A DNA stretch of 64,000 nt from Enoplolaimus lenunculus (GCA_030248215.1 JASANG010000066.1:86160-150159); one strand, 5' to 3'. Shown: positions 1-11,119, counted from the stretch's first letter. The notes: generated by a model not told the origin, from the sequence alone. Translations and numbers: made by a program.

Positions 1-1097
1 ACTCGTTCGCAAACTCGACAACAATAGCGATTTGCCAGTTCCGCTGTTGCCAAACACTTTCAGTTTAATTCGACGTAAATGAGTCTGTCCAGGACACAAC
101 TGTTCGACGTAAAGTTCTTTTTGTTGCTCCTAGAAAATTACGTTGCAATACATCCCCTACTTTTAAAAGGATCGCAGAACTTGTAATTGGCTACAACAAC
201 AACAACAACAATAACAGCAACAACATAATAAAAATAATAATAAAACAAACCGTATTCTCAACTGTGTGTAGCATCTATCGTAAGCTTGTGACTGTTGTCT
301 TCAGTTGAAAACAAAAATCATAATAATTTGTTTTCTCCACACCTTTGTAAAGAATATGTCTATGTGGCCAACTCATGAGGATTAGAAAGCTTATTTTCGA
401 GGCCGGCATGTACATCTTTTTATGTGGGAAGACACTGAAAACCGCAGAAACCTGTTGCAGTCGATGTTAGTTGTCTATCAAAGCCTTGTTCATGACTTTA
501 CTCAGAGTTGCGCTATACTTGAGTGTTGGCGTACGTCAAAAATTTTCATATTTCAATTTGGTATACAGTGCAGACTGACGTAGTAATTATAGTCGACTCA
601 AAACACAGCTGAAACATACATTTTTCAGTTTTGTCAACAAATCACCGACCATAACAAATCCTTGAGCCAATGCGGCGATTTCTGCTGTAAGGCCATCCTA
701 AAACACACGATGCACACTATTGCATTAAATCTTCCTGCTATAATCGCTTTCACCCCACAGAAATTTGAGTTCCAGTCAGAGGCGAACGACGATTTAAAAT
801 TGAGGGGTCCGGATGCACAAAATATTCTGAAAGAAAGTTTCATGTGTTACCATCTGGAAACCTTCCTAAAATCGTGAATATTAATCATTAAAAAGACACC
901 AGTTCATTAACTGCCACTGACTACGCCTTTAGTTCCAGCATGGAAATCCAGTAATTTTTCATTCTCCAAAAAAGACCCCCTCAACATAAATTATACCAAA
1001 ATGCCCCGTCAGACTAAACCCAAACATTTCGACTAAAATCCACATGAAACAAGACAAAATTTGTGATTTTTGTTATGCCCAATTCAACAACACTGAC
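1..1097. other. Left-edge intron sequence, no recognised exon
   Basis: Probably part of the intron after DAPK exon 18. It holds short AAC/AAT-rich runs near 198-245 and, at 504-520, GAGTTGCGCTATACTT, one terminus of the GGGTTGCGCTATACTT repeat family. I could not find a ROC-domain exon. Confidence 0.5.
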
Positions 1098-1196
1098 CTT
1101 ATTTTTGATCTGTGTATCACAACCAGCGAGACAAAGCACACGTACAATTTCAACATGACCTTCTTTGGCGGCGATATGCAATGGAGCGAGCATTTG
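1098..1196 (-). CDS. DAPK1: DAPK exon 18 (ankyrin repeat 9)
   Basis: A 99-bp, phase-0 exon, residues 618-650: QMLAPLHIAAKEGHVEIV, then VLCLAGCDTQIKNK. It matches human repeat 9 (TPLHLAANNGILDVVRYLCLMGA). Its donor GTCAGT leads to an intron that runs off the left edge; I found no further exon in 1-1097. Confidence 0.93.
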
Positions 1197-1246
1197 CTGC
1201 AAAATAATAATAATAATGTTGTATTCAATCAGTAGTAAAGATCGCG

Positions 1247-1446
1247 TTATAATTGCCATTCCGTGCCTGCTACCACCGGCTGTCGCTGTCTGTCACCATG
1301 ACGTGTGGTACGTGAGTACGATGACGTTAATATTTTTACAAAATGGAACGCCGTCTTGAAGGTGGCGTCATACTTTTTCACGATTTCAGTACAATCAGGT
1401 AAAATCCAGTTTCGTCCGGTGCCGGGACAACAAGTATAGCGCAACC
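1247..1446. mobile_element. MITE fragment, GCGCAACCC terminus
   Basis: The right end AAGTATAGCGCAACCC at about 1431-1446 is the reverse complement of the terminus GGGTTGCGCTATACTT seen at 9624. Internal ACGTGTGGTACGTGAGTACG-like and CCGGTGCCGGGAC motifs resemble other copies. The left boundary is uncertain. Confidence 0.55.
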
Positions 1447-1770
1447 CTAATTATCATTGTTTATTGCGGCAACTTCCACTCACAGTCAACACCGACGCTC
1501 GTCTGTGGTGCGTTAACTCTTTGAAACATTTCATTCAATTTTTTTATATTTTATATAAATTTAAACTAAAATCAGCACTGTAATCACACGATACATGGGT
1601 CATGCTTGTTTCGCTATCAGAAATGTGGAAATCCAATTTTGAATTTATACCAAGCACAATATTCTAGCTTCTCAATATAAGATGCCGTCCACAAGTTCGC
1701 GACCGATCCTACTGAGGCTGACAATAGCCACATGCTCGACTATTAAGATGATGTTTTCTTTGAAACTAAC

Positions 1771-1869
1771 CTTATTTGGGGTATCAATTTGACAACCGAG
1801 CGCACACAAAGCTTGAGCAACAGTGAGCAGGCCTTCTTTGCACGCCAAATGAAGCGGAGCATTGCCATC
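1771..1869 (-). CDS. DAPK1: DAPK exon 17 (ankyrin repeat 8)
   Basis: A 99-bp, phase-0 exon, residues 585-617: DGNAPLHLACKEGLLTVA, then GCQIDTPNK. It matches human repeat 8 (GNTPLHVACKDGNMPIV). Donor GTTAGT. Confidence 0.94.
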
Positions 1870-2352
1870 CTGAAAACAAGATTATGACTTTACGACAAAG
1901 CCAACTACGTGGTTACTTGATGGTCAAAAATATGGATTGCGCGTTCTGTTTTAATCAGTTAGCGGTGAACCAAAAGACGAGCAACTCAACGAAGTCATGT
2001 GAGTCCACCGACCCTACTTGGGCTTAGGATTAACTTCCAACAATCACCAAATTTAGATCGTATATCCGGTTAACAGGTTTCAGGTAAAAACTTTACTATT
2101 CGGCTCCGGTTACGGTATCCAGTAAAATTAATCGTCGGTCGATGCATGGTTTATGTTCAGGCATAGATTCACCCGATGAATTAGTCTTATGCTCACGGAC
2201 ACGCTTAGTATTTACGAAATGACTCTTAAATCTTCTCTGTTGCGAAGACGGCAAAATATTTCTACGAGAGGGTGATGAGCCTTGTTCGTCCCCTATACAA
2301 ATACTTTAAAAATTCGAGCCCTTACACCAATTACCAATTTAATTTCACTTAC

Positions 2353-2451
2353 CCTATCGCTTAAATCCAACTTGCATCCGGCGTGCAACAGCAACAGTGC
2401 AATTTCCACGTGATGTCTTCGTATTGCAAGATGCAGTGCGGTTTGGCCGGC
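2353..2451 (-). CDS. DAPK1: DAPK exon 16 (ankyrin repeat 7)
   Basis: A 99-bp, phase-0 exon, residues 552-584: AGQTALHLAIRRHHVEIA, then CKLDLSDR. It matches human repeat 7 (IALHLAVRRCQMEVI) including the unusual AIRR/AVRR core and the terminal DR. Confidence 0.94.
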
Positions 2452-2599
2452 CTAAAACATCACAAATTCATCATAAACCAGTTACTTATTCACCGTTTGT
2501 TCTGGTGTCTTCCCAGGAGATTTTAAATTAGCAAAATTATCGTCAACGAAATATAATTTCGAAATTTTCAAATAAATTCAAGGGTGACGCCAAACGAAG

Positions 2600-2880
2600 G
2601 TATGGGCGTAGTCCAGGATTCTGGTTCATGGATTGTCACGTCAAGCTTCTGGTACGCCCCTTGACACAGGAAGACGTATCATCGATGTGACCAATGCGAC
2701 TTTTAGGGCCGTAACTGTAAATTAGGCGTATTACCAGGCCAAGCCGTTGAAGAAAAAAACTAAGCACAAACCTAAGCCTAAGCCTAAGCAAAAATATGAT
2801 CTAAAATCTGAAGCTTCTTCTCTTTTTCAGTGCCATCAAATGACCGAAATGGCCCTAAAAGTAACCCGGGCTACTGATGT
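2600..2880. mobile_element. Degraded element with GCCTAA tract
   Basis: It holds a short CCTAAGCCTAAGCCTAAGC tract at about 2772-2790 between sequences resembling the CATGTTACTTTAAGGGGCGT ends seen at 33.1 and 48.2 kb (GTACGCCCCTTGACA on the left, GGCCCTAAAAGTAACCCGGG on the right). A decayed member of that family. Confidence 0.5.
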
Positions 2881-2922
2881 GGAACGGGTTTCTTATTTAA
2901 ACAACTAAAAGATTGAACTGAC

Positions 2923-3021
2923 TTTGTCTTGGACATCCAAATTAGCACCAGCAGCAACCAGCGATTGAGCACATTCGACATGACCGCGAGCAGCAGCGCA
3001 ATGCAATGCTGTTTCTTCGTC
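2923..3021 (-). CDS. DAPK1: DAPK exon 15 (ankyrin repeat 6)
   Basis: A 99-bp, phase-0 exon, residues 519-551: DEETALHCAAARGHVECA, then GANLDVQDK. It aligns with human repeat 6 (TPLLTASARGYHDIV). The acceptor TTGCAG lies at the end of the 33-kb intron, beside an AAT microsatellite. The exon at 12590-13543 could also join here in frame. Confidence 0.92.
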
Positions 3022-3038
3022 CTGCAAAATCAAAATAA

Positions 3039-3049
3039 TAATAATAATA

Positions 3050-3086
<37 letters not shown>
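3039..3086. repeat. AAT microsatellite next to exon 15 acceptor
   Basis: An (AAT)n run about 15 bp upstream of the exon-15 acceptor on the minus strand, so the pre-mRNA polypyrimidine region is largely (ATT)n. Confidence 0.9.
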
Positions 3087-3089
<3 letters not shown>

Positions 3090-3407
3090 TCAAATAAATT
3101 TCGTTATTTGAACTGAAAAATCTATTAGCCTAAGCTACCAATTTGCTAAACTGAATCAAGTTAACAGGGCAATTATAACAGGTCCAGATTTTTCTTTGAA
3201 GCAGTAATTTTGCCGGTGTAAGTTATATCTGCCGGTCAACCTCTACCGTGGTCAGCAACCGGAGGGCGCCGGATTACAGCCCCTATCCGGCAGGACCCAG
3301 CGAATGACCAGAACTCTCAATATCTGAGTTCTTTCGCTGGCTATTCACGCTTGTTGTACTTAATGTAAACTTGTTGCAGATAAATCATGACTACACTTCT
3401 GACAACT

Positions 3408-3408
<1 letters not shown>

Positions 3409-3500
<92 letters not shown>
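3409..3500. repeat. AAT microsatellite
   Basis: About 30 uninterrupted ATA/AAT triplets. Confidence 0.98.
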
Positions 3501-3501
<1 letters not shown>

Positions 3502-4013
3502 TCAAATGTTATGCAACTTCCACAATAACATGCGTACACCAGGTGACTTTTTAGGTGGAAGTGTCATGGACACTGAAACTTTTTTGGGCTTCCTGTTCAA
3601 TGTTTTCGGCGCAATTGCGCCAATTAAAATTCACTGCGTTTTCCGAACATTTTCTTTCAATAGTCAACCGCTTACACACATGACGGCGTTCAAATCCCCA
3701 TCCAAATCCACATTCCAAATTTGAAACGTGTAAATGACTGTCCCGAAATGTCGTCCATATAACAAACAAACAAAATTGAATTATTATCATCAAAACGCCA
3801 ACCCCGCCAGCAATCAGTTTATACCCGTCCCAGTTTGGTGAACGCTCCAAAATCAAGAGTTCCACGAGTCGTCTCTACTAAAATGATTCGCTTACACATT
3901 CTAAATCAGCTGAATTACTACTACGAAACGTAGGTGCACTTGCATCTGCAGCGGTAAAATAATCAAATTCCATATTTATGTAGTAATTACATTGACTTTC
4001 ATAATGAAAATAG

Positions 4014-4016
<3 letters not shown>

Positions 4017-4057
<41 letters not shown>

Positions 4058-4063
4058 TATATA
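4017..4063. repeat. AT dinucleotide microsatellite
   Basis: A run of TA repeats with little interruption. Confidence 0.97.
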
Positions 4064-4136
4064 CACAGCTTGGAGCAAAATATTCAAGTACAAATTGCAA
4101 CAAAACCTTAAACTTAATTACGCCGCACCGCTCAAG

Positions 4137-4652
4137 ACAAAACAAACCGGAATCCCGGTTTCAGATCCGACAAAATTTTATTTCGATTGAAGTTGAACGC
4201 TACAACACAGATGTGTCGCTAAGAATCAACTGATTTGAAAGCTGATACTTTTTACTAACTTTTCTTCACCAGCTGTTTAACTCAACGGACGCAATGGCGA
4301 AAACGTCGGAATTCAGGCATCGAAATAACATTCGGTCCGAGTCGGAGCATAAATTTTGGCGTTATTGCAACCGGAATTCCGCCTGGAAGCGTGGACTTTA
4401 CGCCGTTGACAATCAAACAAAAAACTGTGAATCGCTCTCAAAACCGGGCACCGGGATACACACACACCCACCCAGGTCAAATTTTGGCCGTAGGCAATTT
4501 TCGATCAGCCCATTTTCACTAAACAGGTTTCGAATTTAAAAACAGGCAGCGTACGCAGACACGTGTACATCAGAGTACGCGACCGGATACCAAAAAAGTT
4601 CCGAACCGCAAAATTTAATATCTGGCCGAAGCCGGATATCCGGTTGCACCCA
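4137..4652. mobile_element. Degraded hAT-like MITE copy
   Basis: It contains ACCGGAATCCCGGTTTC near the left and AGCCGGATATCCGGTTGCACCC at the right (about 4630-4652), the right terminus type of the CAGGGTGCAACCGG family. The left boundary and target duplication are not clear. Confidence 0.5.
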
Positions 4653-4748
4653 TGTTGTATATACAACGTGCGCAGCGTTGAAATGCAAACAAAAATTCAA
4701 AAATCAACGCGTAGCCAGAAACATTAAATCCACCCTTCAAACCATAAC

Positions 4749-5212
4749 CTGAGTCCGTATTCTCAAATGTGTGTAGCACCTATCGCCAGTAGGTGATAGA
4801 TCATGTAACCTTGTGTAACGTTTACGATGCCAGTCGGCACTCCAGGGAACGCCTTCAAGCAATCGTAGTTACTAAACATGAGCACACCTCAAATCCGTCA
4901 ACTAAATACCAACAGTACGCCCCAAAATAATTCACACTAACAAATCTTTCCCACGCCCAAAATGGAATACGTACACAACTCAACTGATAATTAACGTTTA
5001 TGCGGCGGTACTCGTCCGACACATACACGTTACACATGGAACCAGCGCATGGTGACACTCGAAACTCAGCCCATTGTTCGCGTTTGATTTGCTCCTACTT
5101 GTGTACCAAATTTTGAGATCTGCAACTGCATATGTTCGTCAGTTTCAAAACCTATCGCTAATTGATCATAGATGCTATACGCATTGAAGAATATGGGCCC
5201 TGGATTTAACTT
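4749..5212. mobile_element. MITE with termini CCTGAGTCCGTATTCTCAAA
   Basis: The left arm has GTCCGTATTCTCAAATGTG and TAGCACCTATCGCCAG. The right arm reversed reads CCAGGGCCCATATTCTTCAA and TAGCATCTATGATC. The same arms bound the element at 38406-38632, and partial copies lie near 34.3 and 51.8 kb. Confidence 0.6.
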
Positions 5213-5905
5213 GAAACAAAACTCAAAACAACCTGGGATGGACAGCCTCCAAAAAAAAATAACTCGACTACGTATAATAGTGAGGTAAATTTCGTAAATC
5301 TATACATTAGTATCAGGTACAAAATATAGACCAAATCAACATAAGCACAACCAAAACAATGTGACTATGAACCGAGTTTCCGGTTCAAGCATAGCAACCT
5401 TGCGTAACAACTGCGATGCCGGAGGCAAAATAGCAATTAATAGTGAAATACGGCGGAATTCTAAACAGTTTCTTGTGAAAATTCATTTTGTAGACGCTTG
5501 TATGAATCGGTTATGAAGCGAGTAAGCAGGCATCGAAGTTTGACCCTTTACATAGTCGATGTGCCGATACTGAAATTTTTTATCGAAGCTGATTATTTTG
5601 CTTTGAAAATATACCGATACCGACATTCATACGCGATGCTTAAAGAACAGATAGGATACTACATTACATCATTATAAACACGCAAAGGCTTAAACCCAAA
5701 CAATCATAAAAGATTATAATTTCATGTTCATTTCAATTAATGTTTTCAAACACAAACGCAAGAGAGATGAAAGCTTCCGATGCTTAACACGCACTGATAT
5801 ACGACAAGAAGTGAAACTGATAACATTCCAACTGACTGTTAAGTGCATGCAATGCTGATGCCGACATTTACATAAAGTACCGATTATTACCGATGCCGAT
5901 TAATT

Positions 5906-6701
5906 GGCACATCCCATGTTAAGGCTTAGGCTTGGGGATCAGTGGCACATCCCATGTTAAGGCTTAGGCTTGTAGATCAGTGGCACATCCCATGTTAAGG
6001 CTTAGGCTTGTAGATCAGTGGCACATCCCATGTTAAGGCTTAGGCTTGGGGATCAGTGGCACATCCCATGTTAAGGCTTAGGCTTGTAGATCAGTGGCAC
6101 ATCCCATGTTAAGGCTTAGGCTTGGGGATCAGTGGCACATCCCATGTTAAGGCTTAGGCTTGGGGATCATTGCACATCCCATGTTAAGGCTTAGGCTTGG
6201 GGATCAGTGGCACATCCCATGTTAAGGCTTAGGCTTGGGGATCAGTGGCACATCCCATGTTAAGGCTTAGGCTTGGGGATCAGTGGCACATCCCATGTTA
6301 AGGCTTAGGCTTGTAGATCAGTGGCACATCCCATGTTAAGGCTTAGGCTTGGGGATCAGTGGCACATCCCATGTTAAGGCTTAGGCTTGGGGATCATTGC
6401 ACATCCCATGTTAAGGCTTAGGCTTGGGGATCAGTGGCACATCCCATGTTAAGGCTTAGGCTTGGGGATCAGTGGCACATCCCATGTTAAGGCTTAGGCT
6501 TGGGGATCAGTGGCACATCCCATGTTAAGGCTTAGGCTTGGGGATCAGTGGCACATCCCATGTTAAGGCTTAGGCTTGGGGATCAGTGGCACATCCCATG
6601 TTAAGGCTTAGGCTTGGGGATCAGTGGCACATCCCATGTTAAGGCTTAGGCTTGGGGATCAGTGGCACATCCCATGTTAAGGCTTAGGCTTCGGGATCAG
6701 T
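5906..6701. repeat. 38-bp minisatellite, 21 copies, with TTAGGC core
   Basis: Direct count gives 21 copies of a 38-bp unit built from CACATCCCATGTTAAGGC, TTAGGCTTGGGG and ATCAGTGG. Copies are nearly identical; variants are GTAG for GGGG and two units with ATCATTG. The unit looks like an amplified piece of the element family that carries GCCTAA tracts and a CATGTTACTTTAAG end. Confidence 0.97.
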
Positions 6702-7119
6702 AGGCCTTTTCCTAATCAAAAACCCACGCCAAAGCGTAAAGGTTGGCAGAGGTGTACGAGCGCCGTTAAATTTCCACAAAATTTCTGAAACTTAACCTTA
6801 TTCAAAGGAACTGATTGACGCTTAGGTTTAGGCAAAGTTTGCTCACGAAGAACGACGAAAAAATCAGAAAGTTTACGGTTTTTGGGTTACCTCTCGGACC
6901 CTTGAATGAACCAGATCGACCCGAAAGCCATCCATTAAAATTAGACGCTTCGGTCAAATTAGGAGAAAATAAATACAAATTATCGCCGGAACAGGAACCG
7001 GAATTTTGAGACAGCTTTTCTCATCCAATTTACTTGTTTTAGTTTAAAATAAAATTACAGAAAAAACTTGGCTTGAGCGAACTTTCAACTATTACTAATT
7101 TTCCACAAAATCTTACAAA

Positions 7120-7535
7120 TTCCGGTTCCTACCCGCGTCTAAAGATTGGTATCACGTGGGTAAAAAAAATTGAAACTTTTTACTTGTGCCAAACTTTAAA
7201 GTGTTAAGGGACAAAACATACGCTATTAATTAAGCTGGTCAGTGAGCGTTGAAAACGCACGCGGTCTGTGCTTTTATTTTAGATGAGTTTGAAATTTTGT
7301 TGTTTATAGTAGGCTTTCATGTGTCAAATTCGTTTGAGCTATAAAGCAATACTTCATTAAAGTACAAATCACCCCAGCGATCTTTAAAATATAGGTTTAA
7401 CTTCAGGAGCGGGTAGAAGGTGGGTCGTGGGTAGATCTTTTTAGCGGGGGTAACCACGCGGGTAACACAAATTGTATTTGACTGGCTAAAGCGTGGGTCG
7501 GGTAAAAAATGCTTACCTACATCCCACTCTGATTC
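7120..7535. mobile_element. Repeat family with CCCGCG/GGGTAA ends
   Basis: CCTACCCGCGTCTAAAG at the left and GCGGGTAACAC, GTGGGTCGGGTAAAA and ATCCCACTCTGATTCG at the right resemble the elements at 30945-31370 and 63505-63645. A decayed inverted-repeat element. Confidence 0.5.
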
Positions 7536-7875
7536 GTACCCTGGATCCTACAGATTTCTATCAAAAACCAGCAGCATAAATGCGGCAAATTTTAACATTA
7601 CAAGGATGAAGGTTGATTTGACACAGTTGCTATAGCAACTAACTTTAACCGATTATTACAAAACAGGTTAAACCAGCGCTTTTAACCGTTGAAACCGCTT
7701 AAGAACCTCCCGGTTCCGTCCGGTTTCGTTTACATTTTGATTCATTTCAACTGACAGCGAACAGTACGTAAACCTTCGAAAATGAACCGCTTCAGTTGAA
7801 GTTAAACGTGGTGGAACAGCACAGGTGGATCCGGTTGTTTATTATGAGGCGAATAAAAGCGTATTTCTACTGGTA

Positions 7876-8640
7876 ACGGTTGGTTTCAGTCCAACGATGG
7901 GTTTCACCCCAACGGTTGGTTTCAGTCCAACGATGGGTTTCACCCCAACGGTTGGTTTCAGTCCAATGATGGGTTTCACCCCAACGGTTGGTTTCAGTCC
8001 AACGATGGGTTTCACCCCAACGGTTGGTTTCAGTCCAAATCACCCCCAACGGTTGGTTTCAGTCCAATGATGGGTTTCACCCCAACGGTTGGTTTCAGTC
8101 CAATGATGGGTTTCACCCCAACGGTTGGTTAGTCCAATGATGGGTTTCACCCAAAGATGGGTTTCACCCCAACGGTTGGTTTCAGTCCAACGATGGGTTT
8201 CACCCCAACGGCACCAATGATGGGTTTGTTTCACCACGGTTGGTTTCAGTCCAACGATGGGTTTCACCCCAACGGTTGGTTTCAGTCCAACGATGGGTTT
8301 CACCCCAACGGTTGGTTTCAGTCCAACGATGGGTTTCACCCCAACGGTTGGTTTCAGTCCAACGATGGGTTTCACCCCAACGGTTGGTTTCAGTCCAACG
8401 ATGGGTTTCACCCCAACGGTTGGTTTCAGTCCAATGATGGGTTTCACCCCAACGGTTGGTTTCAGTCCAATGATGGGTTTCACCCCAACGGTTGGTTTCA
8501 GTCCAATGATGGGTTTCACCCCAACGGTTGGTTTCAGTCCAACGATGGGTTTCACCCCAACGGTTGGTTTCAGTCCAATGATGGGTTTCACCCCAACGGT
8601 TGGTTTCAGTCCAACGATGGGTTTCACCCCAACAGATGGT
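7876..8640. repeat. 36-bp minisatellite, about 21 copies
   Basis: The unit is two related 18-bp halves, ATGGGTTTCACCCCAACG and GTTGGTTTCAGTCCAACG. Because 36 is a multiple of 3, frames stay open for long stretches on both strands. Some units near 8040-8240 are shortened. The flanks share ACCGCTT/GGTTTAACC-type motifs, which hints that the array grew inside an element. I do not regard it as coding. Confidence 0.95.
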
Positions 8641-9221
8641 TTAACCGCGACTGTCAGACCTTTTCAGAACTTGCATCAACGGTTTCCACTCAGTCGGTTT
8701 CCTAATTCGAAAACTGCTTAAATTTGTCTTTCAATTTCTTACCAAAATCAATATATTTTGTGTTAAATTCTCACAAAAATCCGATTTTTTTAAAAAAATT
8801 CAAATTTGGGCATGAAATAATCAGCGGATGGCGCTGAAACGCACAAAATTTGCGAACAAAAGAAAGATTTTTAAAAATCAAATATCCGTTTTGAGCAAAA
8901 CGCCGACTGGGACGGCGGTTGCACCGCAAAAGAGCATTTAAATATTTACTAACATCAGACGAACTCATGATTGAAGTACGCATTTGTGAACCAACAAAGC
9001 CTTTAAATTCTCATGGTCCCAGACGTTCGACTGTGTACCTACAAATCCTGATGTTCAGAGGCGAATAAAGCTTACATAAACACCCATATAAAAACACAGG
9101 TCCTACTGTAAGCTGCTGTATGCGAACACTACAACGCTCAAATCTGAATTTCAACGAACTCATCAACAAAACTATTGTCAAAGCGTAAGCTTCAATGTGC
9201 TCATTCAATGCTTATGACCAA

Positions 9222-9546
9222 GAGTGGATGGATGATGCATACTTCAACGCAAGTGATGTAACTGGGGGGTACATTCTGTGTAGGAAACAATGTAACCGGC
9301 ACGCGTTGCATTTTTTGGCCGACTCCCCCTTGTTTAGAGGGGGTACAACCGGTGCGAACCATGGCACTTTATGTATGCGGCGTCAAACATGGTCCCCTTA
9401 TAGATTACTTTAGGGGTATCCATGGGATAGCGACCCCGCCCCCTCTAAACAAGGGGGAGTCGGCCAAAAATGCAACGCCCGGTGGTACATTTTGTACCAC
9501 ACAAATTTCGGTAGTTGCACACTCTTGTTAGAGGGATCATCCACTA
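9222..9546. mobile_element. Long-inverted-repeat (foldback) element
   Basis: The inner arms are near perfect: 9305-9343 (from GTTGCATTTTTTGGCCGACT to TTTAGAGGGGG) and 9439-9476, its reverse complement. The match weakens outward through ATGTA/TACAT motifs to GTGGATGATG on the left and ATCATCCAC on the right. The loop is about 95 bp. A foldback MITE is likely. Confidence 0.75.
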
Positions 9547-9623
9547 TTTAAATGCTGCGCTTACAGTTTAATTTAGGGTTATTGCATGCGGCAGCGACCT
9601 CCTAAATAACGGGGGTCAGTTTG

Positions 9624-10163
9624 GGGTTGCGCTATACTTTTGTTGACGTCCGGCGCCGTCCGTCATCCGTCACCGTGCGTCAAACATCCGTCACCGTGCG
9701 AACCCGTCCGCCATTGTGCGTCACCCGTACCGCGCCGTCCATCACCATTCGTCACTCGTCCGTCGCCGTGCGTCACTCGTCTGTCGCCGTGCGTCACCCG
9801 TCCGTCGCCGTGCGTCACTCGTCTGTCGCCGTGCGTCACCCGTCCGTCGCCGTGCGTCACTCGTCTGTCGCCGTGCGTCACCCGTCCGTCGCCGTGCGTC
9901 ACTCGTCTGTCGCCGTGCGTCACCCGTCCGTCGCCGTGCGTCACTCGTCTGTCGCCGTGCGTCACCCGTCCGTCGCCGTGCGTCACTCGTCTGTCGCCGT
10001 GCGTCACCCGTCCGTCGCCGTGCGTCACTCGTCTGTCGCCGTGCGTCACCCGTCCGTGACGTCGTCCGTCACCATACGGTATCGTACGTACGCGTGTTTT
10101 AGCAAATCTTTCAGCAGGACGCTCGGTGACGTGCGGCGCCGAGCGGCAAGTATAGCGCAACCC
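9624..10163. mobile_element. MITE with termini GGGTTGCGCTATACTT, minisatellite core
   Basis: It starts GGGTTGCGCTATACTTTTGT and ends AAGTATAGCGCAACCC, a clean inverted repeat, with GACGTCCGGCGCCGTCC just inside. The core is a 21-bp minisatellite (separate entry). No target duplication is obvious. Confidence 0.8.
9750..10056. repeat. 21-bp minisatellite in 42-bp alternating order
   Basis: About 14-15 copies of a 21-bp unit in two strictly alternating versions, GTCACTCGTCTGTCGCCGTG(C) and GTCACCCGTCCGTCGCCGTG(C). All three plus frames and one minus frame stay open because the unit is a multiple of 3. GC-rich against an AT-rich background. Confidence 0.96.
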
Positions 10164-10412
10164 TAAACCTGGCCCGCTACTTTGTTGCTAAGAAACACAA
10201 TTTTCTCAGAAAACCATTGCTTGTGTACGCCGAACCGAATTCAAATGCAATCGTCAGACTCAAATTGGACGTCAAAAATACCAACTGCGCAAAAGTAGAG
10301 TCAGTTGAAGCGTAAAATATTAAATTTACAATAAATGGTCTCAGCGTCAAAAGTTAAACCAAAAGCAAACACAAATAAAACATAAAAATAAATATACAAC
10401 CCGTATGCACAG

Positions 10413-11010
10413 TCGGGCCGGTAGCCAATGGCGGCTCAGCTCCACTGCAAAAATCTCCCGTTAGACAATTTTCAACCTTGGTTGTAAGCAGGATGCAACC
10501 GGAATTCCGGTTCCGGTGTCGGCATTTTTCACCTTCCGGTTCCGGTAAATTTTTACGAGAATTAAAAATTCCGGTATTAAAATTTGGTCGGTGGAAATTA
10601 AGATATTTTACTAAAAAATTACGATGAAAATTAAACAGATTTCATTAGTATAGTATGCAAACGTTGACAGTCGCCAAAAATAAACCGTTGAAGGTAGATT
10701 TCGCTTCCGTGGAGAATGAAAATCTAAAATACAGCAGATAAAGTGAATACCTATCTCCAACTAGGGTTATTTTACCAATAATATTGTTAAATAGAACATT
10801 AAAATGAATTTTTCGGTGACATTATTTTTCATTTTCCGGTCCCGGTTTCGTTTCCGGTAATATTTTTCAAATTCCGGTTCCTGTTCAGGTTCCGGTATAT
10901 AAATTCTAATTCCGGTTGCAACCTGGTTGTAAGTCATTAAAAACCTTTGCATGCCACTCCTGAAACATTTTAGCCCCATCTCCTCAGCAAAGTGAGCTGG
11001 CTACCAGGGA
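10413..11010 (-). mobile_element. 9-bp-TSD-type MITE, split by a hAT-like insertion
   Basis: Removing the insertion at 10489-10925 and one 8-bp duplicate leaves a copy, reverse-oriented, of the element at 22760-22920: CTGGTAGCCAGCTCAC, GGGGCTAAAA, TTTTTAATGACTTA, AAGGTTGAAAATT and ATTGGCTACCGGCCC follow in the same order. A nested insertion that dates this family before the hAT-like copy. Confidence 0.75.
10489..10925. mobile_element. hAT-like MITE, intact ends
   Basis: Ends CAGGATGCAACCGGAATTCC and AATTCCGGTTGCAACCTG; exact 8-bp duplication GTTGTAAG at 10481-10488 and 10926-10933. Subterminal CCGGTTCCGG repeats. It contains no open frame of note. It sits inside an older MITE. Confidence 0.88.
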
Positions 11011-11119
11011 TAGGCGGTCTCGATCCCGGTCTCGCTTTTTTCAGACTCCGTGATTTGCAAAGCCAGACCAAAGAGGTGAAAAAGCGAAAAGCAACCACAA
11101 AAATTCTTGTACACAGTGT

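Noticed and set aside
3551-3865. 104-codon minus-strand frame with one hydrophobic stretch
   Set aside because: No family resemblance or splice partners; considered as a 3' exon of a nested gene with 12590-13543, but nothing supports it.
5906-6701. Interstitial telomere
   Set aside because: Only the short GGCTTAGGCTT part of each unit is telomere-like; the rest matches a MITE in this window.
5906-6701. CRISPR-like array
   Set aside because: Units are head-to-tail without unique spacers, and the genome is animal.
8040-8627. 195-codon minus-strand frame and plus-strand partners over the 36-bp array
   Set aside because: Frames are open only because the unit is a multiple of 3; both strands and more than one frame are open at once, with no flanking coding signal.
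9621-10166. Arg/His/Val-rich frames of 128-181 codons
   Set aside because: They are read-outs of the 21-bp array within a MITE, open in all three plus frames.
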